From positions 1,550,001 to 1,614,000 of the forward strand of contig CP141202.1 in assembly GCA_035609245.1 (NCBI GenBank): 64,000 nt of DNA, written 5' to 3'. The notes under the pieces were generated by a model. It ran no database searches. It saw nothing but the letters and a program-made list of their open reading frames with translations, and was not told where the DNA came from. The translations under genes were made by a program, and so were the position numbers. Source of the stretch: Bacteroidales bacterium MB20-C3-3. GTDB lineage: Bacteria; Bacteroidota; Bacteroidia; Bacteroidales; UBA932. Below, in pieces: positions 28,048 to 38,682 of this stretch; positions within the stretch are counted from its first letter, which is position 1; each line of letters opens with the position of its first letter.

Positions 28048-29096
28048 TATTCATCAAATATTCTCTGAATTTCTGAACTCGTACTCCCTTTTGTAAGGGC
28101 TAAAATTAATAATATCCTTGCTTTTTGCGGGGATTTGAGTCTTGCGACAGGGTGTTTGAGGTCAAACTCCTCTGCAGCTTTGTCAACACCACCTCTAATT
28201 ATTCGTGATGTTCTGACAAACCTTACTCCTGCCCTGTATCCTCTCTCCATCTCTTTGGCATACTCCCTGTTGTAGTTTCCGTGACCAACACCCGCTATAA
28301 TAATACCCTTTACTCCTGAATCAATAAAGGCTCTTAAGCCAATGGCTGATGAGAAGGCATAGCTATACAAGATTTCCACTTGAGGCAACTCTTTAATATT
28401 TGTAATGTCAAACTCGCTGTTTGTTGTATGTCTTAGTATTGACTCCCTGAAAAAAACAGGTTTTCCATCTCTCATATATCCCATTGGTCCAAGATTAAGA
28501 CAACTAAATGCGTCTGTATTAAGTGTGTGAGTTTTTGTAACATCATCTGCAGATAGTATGAAGTCATTCATAACTACCATCACCCCCTTGCCGGCTGAGG
28601 CTGGCGAAGATGCAAGAGCAACGGCATTATATAAATTGAAAGGACCATCAGCACTAAGGGATGTGGAAGGTCTCATTGAGCCTGTAAGGACTATTGGTCG
28701 TTTGTGTCTGACGGTAAGATTCAGAAAATAGGCTGTCTCTTCCATTGTGTCGGTTCCGTGAGTAATCACAATCCCATCTGCTATATTATTGCTGAACAGA
28801 CTATCTGATATCCTGTAGAGTTTAAGCCAAATCTCAGGGGTAATATTCTGGCTGGAAATGTTGCAGACTTGAATTCCGTTAAGGTGAGCTAATTTAGTGA
28901 GGTCAGGAACTGAGGAGATTATCTGTTCCAGACTTACAACCCCAGGTATGTATGATGCCTGAGTGGCTGCACTTGCAGCTCCTGCAATAGTACCGCCTGT
29001 TGCAAGTATTGCTATTCTTGGTTTTGACTCAGCAAAAAGGGTTGCCCGGGATATAATCATCAGGGCTGTTAATAGTATAAGGCAGGTTCGTTTCAT
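28044..29096 (-). CDS. ansB: Type II L-asparaginase, exported
   Basis: A 350-residue enzyme hydrolysing L-asparagine to aspartate and ammonia. A signal peptide covers about 1-23 (LILLTALMIISRATLFAE). The first catalytic Thr is in ILATGGTIAGAAS near 30-40, and the second Thr with Asp in IVITHGTDTMEETA near 108-121. The substrate loop TGSMRPSTSLSADGPFNLYNA follows, here cited in part as TGSMRP and ADGPFN. The signal peptide supports the periplasmic high-affinity type. It lies alone, downstream of a bidirectional hairpin. Confidence 0.93.
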   Translation of the reverse strand: MKRTCLILLTALMIISRATLFAESKPRIAILATGGTIAGAASAATQASYIPGVVSLEQIISSVPDLTKLAHLNGIQVCNISSQNITPEIWLKLYRISDSLFSNNIADGIVITHGTDTMEETAYFLNLTVRHKRPIVLTGSMRPSTSLSADGPFNLYNAVALASSPASAGKGVMVVMNDFILSADDVTKTHTLNTDAFSCLNLGPMGYMRDGKPVFFRESILRHTTNSEFDITNIKELPQVEILYSYAFSSAIGLRAFIDSGVKGIIIAGVGHGNYNREYAKEMERGYRAGVRFVRTSRIIRGGVDKAAEEFDLKHPVARLKSPQKARILLILALTKGSTSSEIQRIFDEY

Positions 29097-29118
29097 AATG
29101 CTAAGTTAAAATAAAATC

Positions 29119-29160
29119 AAAAAGGCCCGTCACCCTGCTACAAGTGACCGGCCTTTTTTT
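29119..29160 (-). terminator. Bidirectional hairpin ending the tyrS-rbfA-permease operon
   Basis: Arms at 29121-29133 and 29144-29156 (AAAGGCC, one C-C mismatch, then GTCAC) flank a 10-base loop. A-rich sequence before and T-rich sequence after would allow termination on either strand. It is 72 bases past the permease stop. Confidence 0.82.
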
Positions 29161-29231
29161 TGTACTAAAACCTAAACCTACATCTTTAAGATGCAGCCAA
29201 TATATGTTTCGTTGCATTAAATGAAAAAAAA

Positions 29232-30437
29232 TTATTTTTTTTTGAAATTTATTACCGGTAACAGAGCAGATAAGTATCCAACAAGAGAGACTCCTCCAAT
29301 AACCATTAATACATCCCACCCCTCTAAAACGACTGGATATGCTTCAACTATGAAATTGCCGGGCATATTGACAATTCCTGCTTTTTGCTGTATTATGCAT
29401 ATTATTATACCCAATATAACACCTGTTGCCATCCCAAGCAGTGAAATCATCCAGCCCTCAAAAATAAATATCCTGTTGATTAGTTTTTCATTAGCGCCCA
29501 TACTTCTTAAAGTCCGGGCATCGCTCTCCTTTTCAATTATAAGCATAGAGAGGCTTCCGTATAGATTGAAAGAGATTATTATTACAACAAACAACAATAT
29601 AATGTAAATAGAGAACTTCTCTGCTCTCATCATTTTATACAGAGTTTCATTCTGACTGAACCTGTCCTTAATGATAAATTTCTCCCCTAACAACTCATTT
29701 AACTTAGGTATAAGTTTCGATGCATCTTTTGCCCCCTTGGTGTATATCTCAACTGATGTTACTTCGTTCTCTTCCATCTCAACAATCTCTCTTGCAACTG
29801 AAATTGGTACAAATAGAAGATTTTTATCCAAACTCCTTTCGGCTGCAAAAGTGCCGGAGTGAGAGAGGTTTCTTTGATTGACTGATGAGAGAGGGTTAAC
29901 TGCTGAAAAGGGCGTATATCTGGATGGAAAATAAACTGTTACAGGGTCAATAAAATGAGGCCTCATTCCGAGTTCATATGCAAGAGTCCTTCCTGCTACG
30001 GCTTGAGGAATCTCTCCGTGCCATATAGAAAACTCGCCATCAATTATATAATCTTTTAATAAAGTTTGTTTTACAAAAGCTGTATCAACTCCCTTCATCT
30101 CTGCGACAGCCTCCTTGTTTGAGTATTTTACAAAAACATTCTCTGAGACTACTTCACAGTATATGCTTTGACTTAATAGAGCCCTGGCGTTCTCAAAGGT
30201 AATTGTATCTGTTCTGAAACTCTTTCCGTAGGCCGGCAGAATTAGAATATCGGCCTCCCCTGCGCTGTAAAGAGACTTAATCAGGTCTCCGAAGCCATTA
30301 TAAACACTTAAAATGACAATAAGTACAGCCGTTCCAAGAGCTATCCCGGAAGCGCTTATTAATGAGATGATATTAATGACATTGTGCGACTTCTTTGCGA
30401 AGAGGTATCGTCTTGCTATGAAGAAGGGTAGCCTCAC
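29232..30437 (-). CDS. LolC/LolE-type ABC permease (FtsX fold)
   Basis: A 401-residue inner-membrane protein of the MacB/LolCE family. It has an N-terminal cytoplasmic motif IARRYLFAKKSHNVINIISLI, TM1 near 25-50, a large periplasmic domain (about 55-270) and three TM helices near 275-395. In other bacteria LolC/E with the ATPase LolD extracts lipoproteins for transport to the outer membrane. No LolD is encoded here, so the partner is elsewhere. It is last in the tyrS-rbfA run, 5 bases after rbfA; the association with translation genes looks like conserved Bacteroidales synteny rather than function. Confidence 0.85.
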   Translation of the reverse strand: MRLPFFIARRYLFAKKSHNVINIISLISASGIALGTAVLIVILSVYNGFGDLIKSLYSAGEADILILPAYGKSFRTDTITFENARALLSQSIYCEVVSENVFVKYSNKEAVAEMKGVDTAFVKQTLLKDYIIDGEFSIWHGEIPQAVAGRTLAYELGMRPHFIDPVTVYFPSRYTPFSAVNPLSSVNQRNLSHSGTFAAERSLDKNLLFVPISVAREIVEMEENEVTSVEIYTKGAKDASKLIPKLNELLGEKFIIKDRFSQNETLYKMMRAEKFSIYIILLFVVIIISFNLYGSLSMLIIEKESDARTLRSMGANEKLINRIFIFEGWMISLLGMATGVILGIIICIIQQKAGIVNMPGNFIVEAYPVVLEGWDVLMVIGGVSLVGYLSALLPVINFKKK

Positions 30438-30442
30438 GGCTG

Positions 30443-30793
30443 CTATTTCTTAAGAAGTTCGTCTATGCGTTCAACATAGTCGAGTGAGTCGTCTATAAAA
30501 AATGCCAGCTCGGGAACAATTCTTAGCTGTTTTGCCACCCTATGGCCAAGTTCGTATCTTAACTCTCTAGATGTTGAGTTTATTATGTCCAGAACATCTT
30601 TTGCCTTGGATGAGGGAAATATGCTTAAGTGAACTCTGGCAAGAGAGAGGTCAGGCGAAACTTTTACCGCCGTAACACTTACCATAGCGCCGTTGTATAC
30701 AGTCATACCCTTCTCCCTTATAATCTCGGCAAGATCCCTCTGCAGCTGCTTGCCAACTTTTTGCTGTCTTGTGCTTTCTCCCTCCATAATCAT
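30443..30793 (-). CDS. rbfA: Ribosome-binding factor A
   Basis: A 116-residue KH-fold factor for 16S rRNA maturation and 30S assembly, needed for 5'-end processing and cold growth. It shows [19 protein letters not shown] at the N-terminus, [21 protein letters not shown] in the middle, and the closing pattern [19 protein letters not shown] typical of RbfA; length matches. The start ATG overlaps the tyrS stop in an ATGA arrangement. Confidence 0.94.
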   Translation of the reverse strand: MIMEGESTRQQKVGKQLQRDLAEIIREKGMTVYNGAMVSVTAVKVSPDLSLARVHLSIFPSSKAKDVLDIINSTSRELRYELGHRVAKQLRIVPELAFFIDDSLDYVERIDELLKK

Positions 30794-32079
30794 TCAACTT
30801 TAAGTATATAGTAGTTCTTTTTGCCTCTTTGTATGAGGATATATTTATCGTTTAACAAATCCTGAGCAGTAATGCTGATATCAGGACTATCTGCCTTCTC
30901 TTTGTTTATTGCAACTCCTCCTCCCTGAATCATCTTCCTGCACTCTCCTTTTGATGGGAAAACCGCACTCCGTGATGCCAGAATCTCAACAATATTCTCT
31001 CCCAGGTTCTCTTTCCTTATTGTAAACTGGGGAACTCCTTCAAAAATAGTGAGAAAAGTATCTTCATCTAAAGATTTAAGAGCATCTGATGTTGAATTTC
31101 CAAAAAGGATGCCTGAGGCCTCCAGTGCTTTGTTGTACTCTGTTTCACCATGTACCATCGTTGTCACCTCCTTGGCAAGGAGTTTCTGTAACTCTCTTCT
31201 GTGTGGCTCCTGAAGATGTGATTCAATTGCGGAGTCAATAGACTCTTTATTAAGCATTGTGAAGATTTTAATATATCTCTGTGCATCATCATCGCTTACA
31301 TTAAGCCAGAACTGGTAAAATTTATAAGGAGAAGTATATTTTGCATCCAGCCATACATTGCCCTGTTCTGTTTTTCCAAACTTTCCCCCGTCAGCTTTGG
31401 TAATAAGCGGACATGTAAGCGCAAATGCCTCTCCACTCTCTTTTCTGCGGATTAGCTCTGTACCAGTTGTTATATTGCCCCACTGGTCACTTCCACCCAT
31501 CTGAAGCTTGCAGCCAAGGTGCTGAAAAAGATAGAGGTAGTCATAACCCTGAACAAGCTGATATGTAAACTCGGTGAAGGACATTCCCTCTTTTTCATCT
31601 CCGGTAATACGCTTTTTGACAGAATCTTTGCTCATCATATAGTTCACAGTAATGTGCTTTCCGATATCTCTGATAAAATGGAGGAATGTGTACTCCTTCA
31701 TCCAGTCGTAGTTATTAACCAGGATAGCAGCATTGGGCGAGTCCGAATCAAAGTCCAGGAATTTGCCAAGTTGAGCTCTGATGGCGTTTTGATTGTGTCT
31801 GAGAGTCTCTTCGTCCAGCAGGTTCCTCTCTGCCGATTTCATAGAGGGATCACCTATCATGCCGGTTGCTCCGCCTACCAGTGCAATTGGTTTATGGCCG
31901 CAGGCCTGAAAATGTTTAAGCATCATAATGCTAACCAGGTGACCTATATGTAATGAGTCAGCAGTTGGGTCAATACCCACATAGGCAGCTGTCTGCTCCT
32001 TTAATAAATGCTCTTCTGTCCCGGGCATGATGTTATGAACCATACCCCTCCACCTCAATTCTTGTACAAAGTTGTTCAT
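30790..32079 (-). CDS. tyrS: Tyrosyl-tRNA synthetase
   Basis: A 429-residue class I aminoacyl-tRNA synthetase. The nucleotide motif [14 protein letters not shown] is near 42-55, [12 protein letters not shown] just before it, [13 protein letters not shown] near 195, and the KMSKS equivalent [11 protein letters not shown] follows at about 230. A C-terminal S4-like RNA-binding domain is present (about 360-425, [20 protein letters not shown]). It heads the operon tyrS-rbfA-permease with its own promoter. Confidence 0.97.
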   Translation of the reverse strand: MNNFVQELRWRGMVHNIMPGTEEHLLKEQTAAYVGIDPTADSLHIGHLVSIMMLKHFQACGHKPIALVGGATGMIGDPSMKSAERNLLDEETLRHNQNAIRAQLGKFLDFDSDSPNAAILVNNYDWMKEYTFLHFIRDIGKHITVNYMMSKDSVKKRITGDEKEGMSFTEFTYQLVQGYDYLYLFQHLGCKLQMGGSDQWGNITTGTELIRRKESGEAFALTCPLITKADGGKFGKTEQGNVWLDAKYTSPYKFYQFWLNVSDDDAQRYIKIFTMLNKESIDSAIESHLQEPHRRELQKLLAKEVTTMVHGETEYNKALEASGILFGNSTSDALKSLDEDTFLTIFEGVPQFTIRKENLGENIVEILASRSAVFPSKGECRKMIQGGGVAINKEKADSPDISITAQDLLNDKYILIQRGKKNYYILKVE

Positions 32080-32096
32080 TATGGATCTGTTTGCCG

Positions 32097-32104
32097 CAAA
32101 AATA
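32097..32104 (-). promoter_or_regulatory. -7 element for tyrS
   Basis: On the minus strand TATTTTTG fits TAnnTTTG, with a leader of about 14 bases. Confidence 0.5.
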
Positions 32105-32117
32105 CGGTTTTTTCTTC

Positions 32118-32125
32118 TAATTTTG
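32118..32125 (+). promoter_or_regulatory. -7 element for the S28/S37 peptidase
   Basis: TAATTTTG fits TAnnTTTG, with a leader of about 16 bases to the ATG at 32145. A TTTG at 32090-32093 is 24 bases upstream. Confidence 0.5.
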
Positions 32126-32144
32126 CAGAGATATAACCATTACT

Positions 32145-33482
32145 ATGAAAAGATCGACACTCTCTTTAAAACTGCTTATTCTGGCAGCTATTCTATTTAT
32201 TGCTGTACCTGATGCCGTTGCACAATTTCAAACACAGCCATCAATTTTCAAAGATATTGAGCCAGACTCTCTAATGGCAAGAATTGAAAAACTGCCATCT
32301 GTTAAGGATGTGAAAAGACTTGCCAGTAAAGATTTTAAAGACAAATATGTACTCTATATAGAGCAACCTGTAAGCCATAAGGACCCTTCACTAGGTAAGT
32401 TCAGGCAAAGAGTATTTGTAATGCACGCAGGCCTTGACAGACCTACAGTACTGGTTACTGAGGGTTATGGTGCCTCGTATGCAGGTAATCCAAATTACAG
32501 AGAGGAGATATCAAGGCTGTTTAATACAAATATAATTTTTGTTGAACACAGATATTTTCTGGAATCTACTCCTGAAAACAAGGATTGGAAATATCTTACA
32601 GCAGAGAACTCAGCTTTTGATCTTCACAATGTTACAATGATTTTCAGAGAGGTATACAAAAAGAAGTGGATTGCAACAGGCATTAGCAAGGGGGGGCAAA
32701 CAGCGCTTCTTTACAGAGCCTTTTTCCCTGATGATGTTCATATAACCGTTCCATATGTAGCTCCACTATGTAAGGGGGTTGAAGATGGAAGACACGAGCC
32801 ATTTATTGCAAACTTTGCTGGTACGCCTGATCAGAGGGCAAAAATTCTTGCATTTCAGCGAGAGGTGTTAAAGAGAAGAGCTACACTACAACCAATGTTT
32901 GACTCTTTCTGCAATGAGAAGAGGTATGAATTCAATTTGCCGCTGGAAGAGATTTACGACTACTCAGTCCTTGAATTCTCTTTTGCTCTCTGGCAATGGG
33001 GCAGTAACACAGATGAGATTCCGGCACTTGATGCAGACGATAAAATGATATTTGCCTATTGGATGAAAATCAGCTCTCCTGACTATTTTGTAAAAGAGAG
33101 CCCTACAACATCTTTCTTTATTCAGGCAGCCAAAGAGTTGGGCTATTATGGTTATGACACCAAACCATTTGAGGGTCTTTTAAAAATCAAGAGCTCAAAG
33201 GGTTACCTTGCTAAACTCTTCCTTCCGCAGGATCAGAAATTTAAATTCAGCAAAAAACTTTCAAAAAAACTTGAGAAATTTGTCGCTACAACAACTTCAA
33301 AAATGATTTTTATTTACGGGGAGTATGATCCGTGGAGTGCTGTTATGGTAAATGAACCAAAATCTTCCAACATTGTTGTTGTGACTGATCCTGCAGGAAG
33401 TCACAGAGCCAGGATATCAACGCTGCCAGAGGAGAGCCGTCAGAGAGTTGTTTCTCTGCTGGAGAGATGGCTGTTAGAATAG
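32145..33482 (+). CDS. Exported S28/S37-type serine exopeptidase
   Basis: A 445-residue secreted alpha/beta-hydrolase peptidase. The signal peptide ends near residue 27 (DAVAQ). The nucleophile elbow is GISKGGQTALLYRA (GxSxGG), preceded by VEHRYFLEST as in S28 prolyl carboxypeptidases. The acid is in YGEYDPWSA and the His in GSHRARIS near the C-terminus. Bacteroidota proteins of this kind are annotated as PS-10/S37 tripeptidyl aminopeptidases; I cannot separate S28 from S37 by eye. It likely trims proline-containing peptides in the periplasm. It is followed after 6 bases by a DUF2156 protein. Confidence 0.85.
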   Translation: MKRSTLSLKLLILAAILFIAVPDAVAQFQTQPSIFKDIEPDSLMARIEKLPSVKDVKRLASKDFKDKYVLYIEQPVSHKDPSLGKFRQRVFVMHAGLDRPTVLVTEGYGASYAGNPNYREEISRLFNTNIIFVEHRYFLESTPENKDWKYLTAENSAFDLHNVTMIFREVYKKKWIATGISKGGQTALLYRAFFPDDVHITVPYVAPLCKGVEDGRHEPFIANFAGTPDQRAKILAFQREVLKRRATLQPMFDSFCNEKRYEFNLPLEEIYDYSVLEFSFALWQWGSNTDEIPALDADDKMIFAYWMKISSPDYFVKESPTTSFFIQAAKELGYYGYDTKPFEGLLKIKSSKGYLAKLFLPQDQKFKFSKKLSKKLEKFVATTTSKMIFIYGEYDPWSAVMVNEPKSSNIVVVTDPAGSHRARISTLPEESRQRVVSLLERWLLE

Positions 33483-33488
33483 AAATTT

Positions 33489-34376
33489 ATGATAGAATTC
33501 AGACAGATTTTATTAGAAGATAAGGAGTGGATTGATAAGATACTTGCCTCCTCTGATTTCAGAGGGGCTGAGTATTGCTTTACAAACCTTTTCATATGGG
33601 AGGAGGTATTTAAATCAAAGATTGGCAGACATAAGGATTTTCTTCTCTTTAACTCAGGAGTGGGTGAGGAGACTAGGTATCTTTTCCCTGCCGGCGAAGG
33701 AGATCTAAAAGAGGTTATATCTCTGCTTGAGGCCGATGCAAATGAGAGGGGTGTTCCTTTTAAAATGATAGGACTTCCTCCGGAAGCAAAAGAGAGAGTG
33801 GAAGAGCTATTTCCCGGTAAGTATAGTTTTGTCCCAACAAGGAACAGCTTTGATTATATTTATGAGAGCGAGAAAATGATATCACTTTCAGGAAAGAAAC
33901 TCCAGTCCAAAAGGAACCATTTAAACAGATTCCTTGAGTTGCCCGGCTGGAGCTATGAAGAAATTACTTCTGAAAATCTTACAGAGGTTAGAGAGTTTAC
34001 AATTAAGTGGTGTATTGAGAATGGCTGTAAAGATAATCAGTCAAAAATGTGGGAGATTTGTGCTGTAAATAAAGCACTTTCAAACTTCCCGGAGCTAAAA
34101 TTAAAAGGTGGGCTTATAAGGCTGAACGGAGAGGTCATTGCTTATTCGGCTGGGGAACAGATTAATTCAGATACATTAATTGTCCATATTGAGAAGGCAG
34201 ATGCAAATATAAGAGGGGCCTACCAGGCAATAAACCGTGAATTTGCAATGAGACACGCCTCTTCTCTTAAGTTTATAAACAGAGAAGACGATGCCGGAGA
34301 GGAGGGTCTTCGCAAGGCAAAAGAGTCATATTACCCAGCCTTTATGCAGGAAAAGTATGCTGCAATTAAAAATTAA
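33489..34376 (+). CDS. DUF2156 (LPG-synthase-type acyltransferase fold) protein
   Basis: A 295-residue cytoplasmic protein. The C-terminal half resembles the GNAT-like module of phosphatidylglycerol lysyltransferase (MprF): GKKLQSKRNHLNRFLE, LKLKGGLIRLNGEVIAYSAGEQ, HIEKADANIRGAYQAINREF and FINREDDAGEEGLRKAKESYYP. There is no membrane segment, so it is not a full MprF flippase. It may transfer an aminoacyl group from tRNA or act on another acceptor; the substrate is unknown. It probably shares a transcript with the upstream peptidase. Confidence 0.82.
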   Translation: MIEFRQILLEDKEWIDKILASSDFRGAEYCFTNLFIWEEVFKSKIGRHKDFLLFNSGVGEETRYLFPAGEGDLKEVISLLEADANERGVPFKMIGLPPEAKERVEELFPGKYSFVPTRNSFDYIYESEKMISLSGKKLQSKRNHLNRFLELPGWSYEEITSENLTEVREFTIKWCIENGCKDNQSKMWEICAVNKALSNFPELKLKGGLIRLNGEVIAYSAGEQINSDTLIVHIEKADANIRGAYQAINREFAMRHASSLKFINREDDAGEEGLRKAKESYYPAFMQEKYAAIKN

Positions 34377-34377
34377 C

Positions 34378-34385
34378 TATATTTG
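34378..34385 (+). promoter_or_regulatory. -7 element for the GldE-like gene
   Basis: TATATTTG fits TAnnTTTG and lies directly after the previous stop codon. Transcription would begin near 34389, upstream of the TTG start at 34412. Confidence 0.5.
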
Positions 34386-34411
34386 CACTCATAACCATAG
34401 TTTATAAGAAG

Positions 34412-35341
34412 TTGGAACCTCCCAGTAGCTTAACTGATGATTATTACCCCGTGGGGATGGCGCTCGGCCTCATCCTTATCTTGTATGTGATTCTTAAGGC
34501 GGGCGAAATTTATCTCCTCACTATCTCAAAAACTGAGTCGGATCAAATCTCAAAGAGAAAAGTATCCGCTGCGGATTCTCTTTTTAATTCAATTTATCAG
34601 ATCTCGGCATTTTTTGTAACAGCTATATCCGTATTAATATATATCATATTTGGCAATGAGATATTGCTATTGCCTCTTATAGTGCTAGTTATAACAATAT
34701 TGCTCTTTGGACACATACTCCCCAATATGCTGGCTGCTAATTACGGTCAATCACTTGCTGTTGCAACAGGAAGGATGGTTCAGGCCACTGCTTGGGTAAC
34801 TGCTCCTGTCAATAAAATATTATCGTCATTTGCAAAAAGTGTGTTTGAGAGTAAAGAGGAGCGGGATGTTAAATCTGTTGAGGAGTTTGGAGAGGAGAAA
34901 GGGATGTTGCTAAATATTGTAAAACTCTCCGAGACAGCTGTAAGGGAGATTATGACACCAAGAGTCTCTGTGGAGGGTATTGAAAGCAGCCTGAACTGGA
35001 ATGAGGTAAAGACTAAAGCGGCACAAAACGGATTTTCCAGACTTCCCGTTTACCAAGACTCTATAGATAATGTTGTAGGATTTCTATATATAAAGGATTT
35101 AGTTGGATATATAGACCGGAATGAACATTTTGACTGGAGAGGCCATATAAGGAAGGCATATTTTGTTCCGGGGGTAAAGAAGATTAATGATTTGCTTGAG
35201 GAGTTCAGGCAAAAGAAGATGCATCTTGCAGTTGTTGTTGACGAGTATGGGGGAATGGAGGGAATTGTCACACTGGAGGACATTTTGGAGGAGATTGTGG
35301 GGGAGATTTCTGATGAAACTGATATTAAAGATAATATATAA
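34412..35341 (+). CDS. GldE-like DUF21/CBS membrane protein, lacking C-terminal CorC domain
   Basis: A 309-residue protein of the CorB/GldE family. Three or four TM segments (about 16-36, 56-80, 87-108) form a DUF21 region. A CBS pair follows (about 175-300), with VREIMTPRVSVEGIE, GFSRLPVYQDSIDNVVGFLYIKDL cited in part, HLAVVVDEYGGMEGIVTLEDILEE cited as DEYGGMEGIVTLEDIL. Family members usually continue with a CorC_HlyC domain of about 80 residues; this one stops 12 residues after EEIVGEI. The start is a TTG; the first ATG is 34457. In Bacteroidota, GldE is linked to gliding/type IX secretion and stands next to a phosphopantetheinyl transferase gene, as here. Confidence 0.8.
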   Translation: MEPPSSLTDDYYPVGMALGLILILYVILKAGEIYLLTISKTESDQISKRKVSAADSLFNSIYQISAFFVTAISVLIYIIFGNEILLLPLIVLVITILLFGHILPNMLAANYGQSLAVATGRMVQATAWVTAPVNKILSSFAKSVFESKEERDVKSVEEFGEEKGMLLNIVKLSETAVREIMTPRVSVEGIESSLNWNEVKTKAAQNGFSRLPVYQDSIDNVVGFLYIKDLVGYIDRNEHFDWRGHIRKAYFVPGVKKINDLLEEFRQKKMHLAVVVDEYGGMEGIVTLEDILEEIVGEISDETDIKDNI

Positions 35342-35347
35342 CTGGAG

Positions 35348-35983
35348 ATGGGACTATTTTTCAGCAAAGAGGTAGAGAGGGGGGCTACAATTTCCGTTTG
35401 GGAGATTACTGAAACTGAGGAGGAGTTAATGAACCTCAGCTCTATCCCTCATGACGAGCTTGAAGATTTGCAGCTTACCAAGAGCATTGCCAGAAGGAAG
35501 GAGAGACTGGCAGTAAGGGCGCTTCTTAACGAATTGTTTGATGGGAAGGTCTATTTGGGTCATCACGACAATGGCCGCCCATTCCTGCAAAACAGCTTAA
35601 TAGAGATAAGTATATCTCATACCAGCCGTTTTGTGTGTGTGCTTACACATCCGGAAGAGAGTGTAGGCGTTGATGTGGAATCTCTTGGGAGGGACTTCTC
35701 CGCAGTAGAGAAAAAGGCTCTCTCAGAGGAGGAGGTAGAAAACCTTAGCGAAAGGCATAAAAATCTGCACCTGGCTATTCACTGGAGCGTTAAAGAGGCT
35801 TTATATAAAAGAATGTCTCTGACAGATGTAGACTTTGCAAAACAGATAAATATCAAGAGGTTCTCCCCAAGAGAGGAGGGAAGTGTTGATGTGGAGTTTC
35901 TTCATAAAGATGGGCACCAGGAGGAATTCGAGGTAAATTATGAGGTTTTTGAAAATCACATCCTAGCTTGGATTGTTGGCTAA
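35348..35983 (+). CDS. 4'-phosphopantetheinyl transferase
   Basis: A 211-residue Sfp/AcpT-type enzyme that moves phosphopantetheine from CoA to a Ser of carrier proteins. The signature motifs are EISISHT (substrate contact), VGVDVES (Mg-binding Asp) and HWSVKEALYKRM (catalytic Glu and Lys). Length is typical of the Sfp group rather than of AcpS. It starts 6 bases after the GldE-like gene. Its last codons form a hairpin with the end of bcp on the other strand. The carrier protein target is not in the window. Confidence 0.9.
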   Translation: MGLFFSKEVERGATISVWEITETEEELMNLSSIPHDELEDLQLTKSIARRKERLAVRALLNELFDGKVYLGHHDNGRPFLQNSLIEISISHTSRFVCVLTHPEESVGVDVESLGRDFSAVEKKALSEEEVENLSERHKNLHLAIHWSVKEALYKRMSLTDVDFAKQINIKRFSPREEGSVDVEFLHKDGHQEEFEVNYEVFENHILAWIVG

Positions 35984-35998
35984 GTTTTAGCCAATAAT
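35972..35998. terminator. Hairpin spanning two convergent stop codons
   Basis: A 12-bp inverted repeat (35972-35983 with 35987-35998, one G-U pair) closes a 3-base loop and contains both the PPTase TAA and the bcp TAA. It could end transcription in either direction. The flanking T-runs are weak (AATTTGTTTAG on the plus side). Confidence 0.5.
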
Positions 35999-36433
35999 TT
36001 GTTTAGAGTGGGCCTTTGTGTCCACTTTTTCTATTATATCAAGAATAACCCCATTCTCATCAATTACAAAGGTCTTTCTAATTATTCCGTCATACTCTTT
36101 CCCCATAAACTTCTTTCTTCCCCAGGCTTCGTAAGCTTTTAGGATCTCAGCCTCTTTATCAGAAATAAGAGGGAAGGGAAGGTTGAACTTCTCTATAAAG
36201 CTCTTATGAGACTTCTCGTTATCCTTGCTTACGCCAACGATTTTATACCCCATTGCCTCAAAGCGTTGATAGTTGTCGCGCAGGTCGCAAGCCTCTGCAG
36301 TACAGCCGGGGGTATTATCCTTTGGGTAAAAATAGAGTACCAGCTTCTTGCCTTTAAAATCACTCAGTTTAATCTCCTTTCCTTCCTGGTCCGTACCTTT
36401 GAAATCAGGAGCTTTGTCACCAATTTTAATCAT
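35987..36433 (-). CDS. bcp: Thioredoxin-dependent thiol peroxidase (Bcp)
   Basis: A 148-residue atypical 2-Cys peroxiredoxin that reduces hydrogen peroxide and lipid hydroperoxides using thioredoxin. The peroxidatic Cys is in YPKDNTPGCTAEACDLRDN; the Cys five residues later is the resolving one. IGDKAPDFKGTDQEGKEIKL and FVIDENGVILDII are typical. The chosen ATG (36433) gives the normal family start; ten extra upstream codons have no counterpart. A weak -7 match (GATATTTG, 36484-36491) lies upstream. Confidence 0.94.
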   Translation of the reverse strand: MIKIGDKAPDFKGTDQEGKEIKLSDFKGKKLVLYFYPKDNTPGCTAEACDLRDNYQRFEAMGYKIVGVSKDNEKSHKSFIEKFNLPFPLISDKEAEILKAYEAWGRKKFMGKEYDGIIRKTFVIDENGVILDIIEKVDTKAHSKQIIG

Positions 36434-36534
36434 AGTTTTTATTTTGCTAAACACTTGATTCATGGCTTTGGTTCACCAAAAACCAAATATCTTACACCTC
36501 CGGTTGTAATTATAAAGGGATTGTAAGATTTATA

Positions 36535-36570
36535 TAAAACAAAAGACCAGCCTGTTAAAAGACTGGTCTC
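36535..36570 (-). terminator. Intrinsic terminator after groEL
   Basis: Arms AGACCAG (36544-36550) and CTGGTCT (36563-36569) with a 12-base loop. On the minus strand the hairpin runs into TTTGTTTT. It is 26 bases past the groEL stop. Confidence 0.8.
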
Positions 36571-36595
36571 TTTATTAATAACCGGTGGTGGAAGA

Positions 36596-38260
<1,665 letters not shown>

Positions 38261-38264
38261 TTAA

Positions 38265-38537
38265 TTAGTTAAGGACAGCCAGTATGTCTGACTGACGCAT
38301 CATCAGATAATCTTTTCCATCTACATTGATCTCTGTGCCTGCATATTTTCCGTAAAGCACATTGTCACCTACCTTCAGCTCCATTGGCTCATCTTTTTTT
38401 CCGCTTCCAACTGCAACTACTTTTCCTGCCTGTGGTTTCTCTTTGGCTGTATCAGGAATGTAAATGCCGCTTGCTGTTTTTGTTTCGGCCTCTTTAGGCT
38501 CAATCAAAACTCTGTCTGCTAGTGGTTTAATGTTCAT
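38265..38537 (-). CDS. groES: Co-chaperonin GroES
   Basis: A 90-residue Hsp10 lid for GroEL. It begins [18 protein letters not shown], has the mobile loop [27 protein letters not shown] in the middle, and ends in the barrel [20 protein letters not shown]. First gene of groES-groEL. Confidence 0.98.
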   Translation of the reverse strand: MNIKPLADRVLIEPKEAETKTASGIYIPDTAKEKPQAGKVVAVGSGKKDEPMELKVGDNVLYGKYAGTEINVDGKDYLMMRQSDILAVLN

Positions 38538-38588
38538 AATTTTAAACTTTTAATTTATTATATGTTTATATGATTATTTAATTTTGCA

Positions 38589-38616
38589 CAAAGATAAGAC
38601 GCAAAAGGAGTGCCAA
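38589..38616 (-). promoter_or_regulatory. Promoter of groES-groEL
   Basis: On the minus strand TTG (38614-38616) and TATCTTTG (38589-38596) are separated by 17 bases. The leader would be about 47 bases. Half of a CIRCE-like element overlaps the -33 region but its partner is missing. Confidence 0.6.
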
Positions 38617-38640
38617 TCAGCAATACTGACAATTTGTCTG

Positions 38641-38648
38641 TATATTTG
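38641..38648 (+). promoter_or_regulatory. -7 element for tadA
   Basis: TATATTTG fits TAnnTTTG, with a leader of about 31 bases to the ATG at 38683. Confidence 0.5.
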
Positions 38649-38682
38649 CAGGGGTTAAAAGTCTTACTGAAGAAAAATAGTC

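Noticed and set aside
29101-29319. Short minus-strand reading frame of 72 codons
   Set aside because: It runs through the bidirectional terminator hairpin and the end of the LolC/E-like gene and resembles nothing.
34412-35347. Frameshift explaining the short GldE-like protein
   Set aside because: No CorC-like sequence appears in any frame after the stop; the next gene begins at once.
38605-38620. Possible CIRCE/HrcA operator before groES
   Set aside because: One half (GAGTGCCAA, one mismatch from GAGTGCTAA) is present, but the inverted partner at a 9-base spacing is absent.
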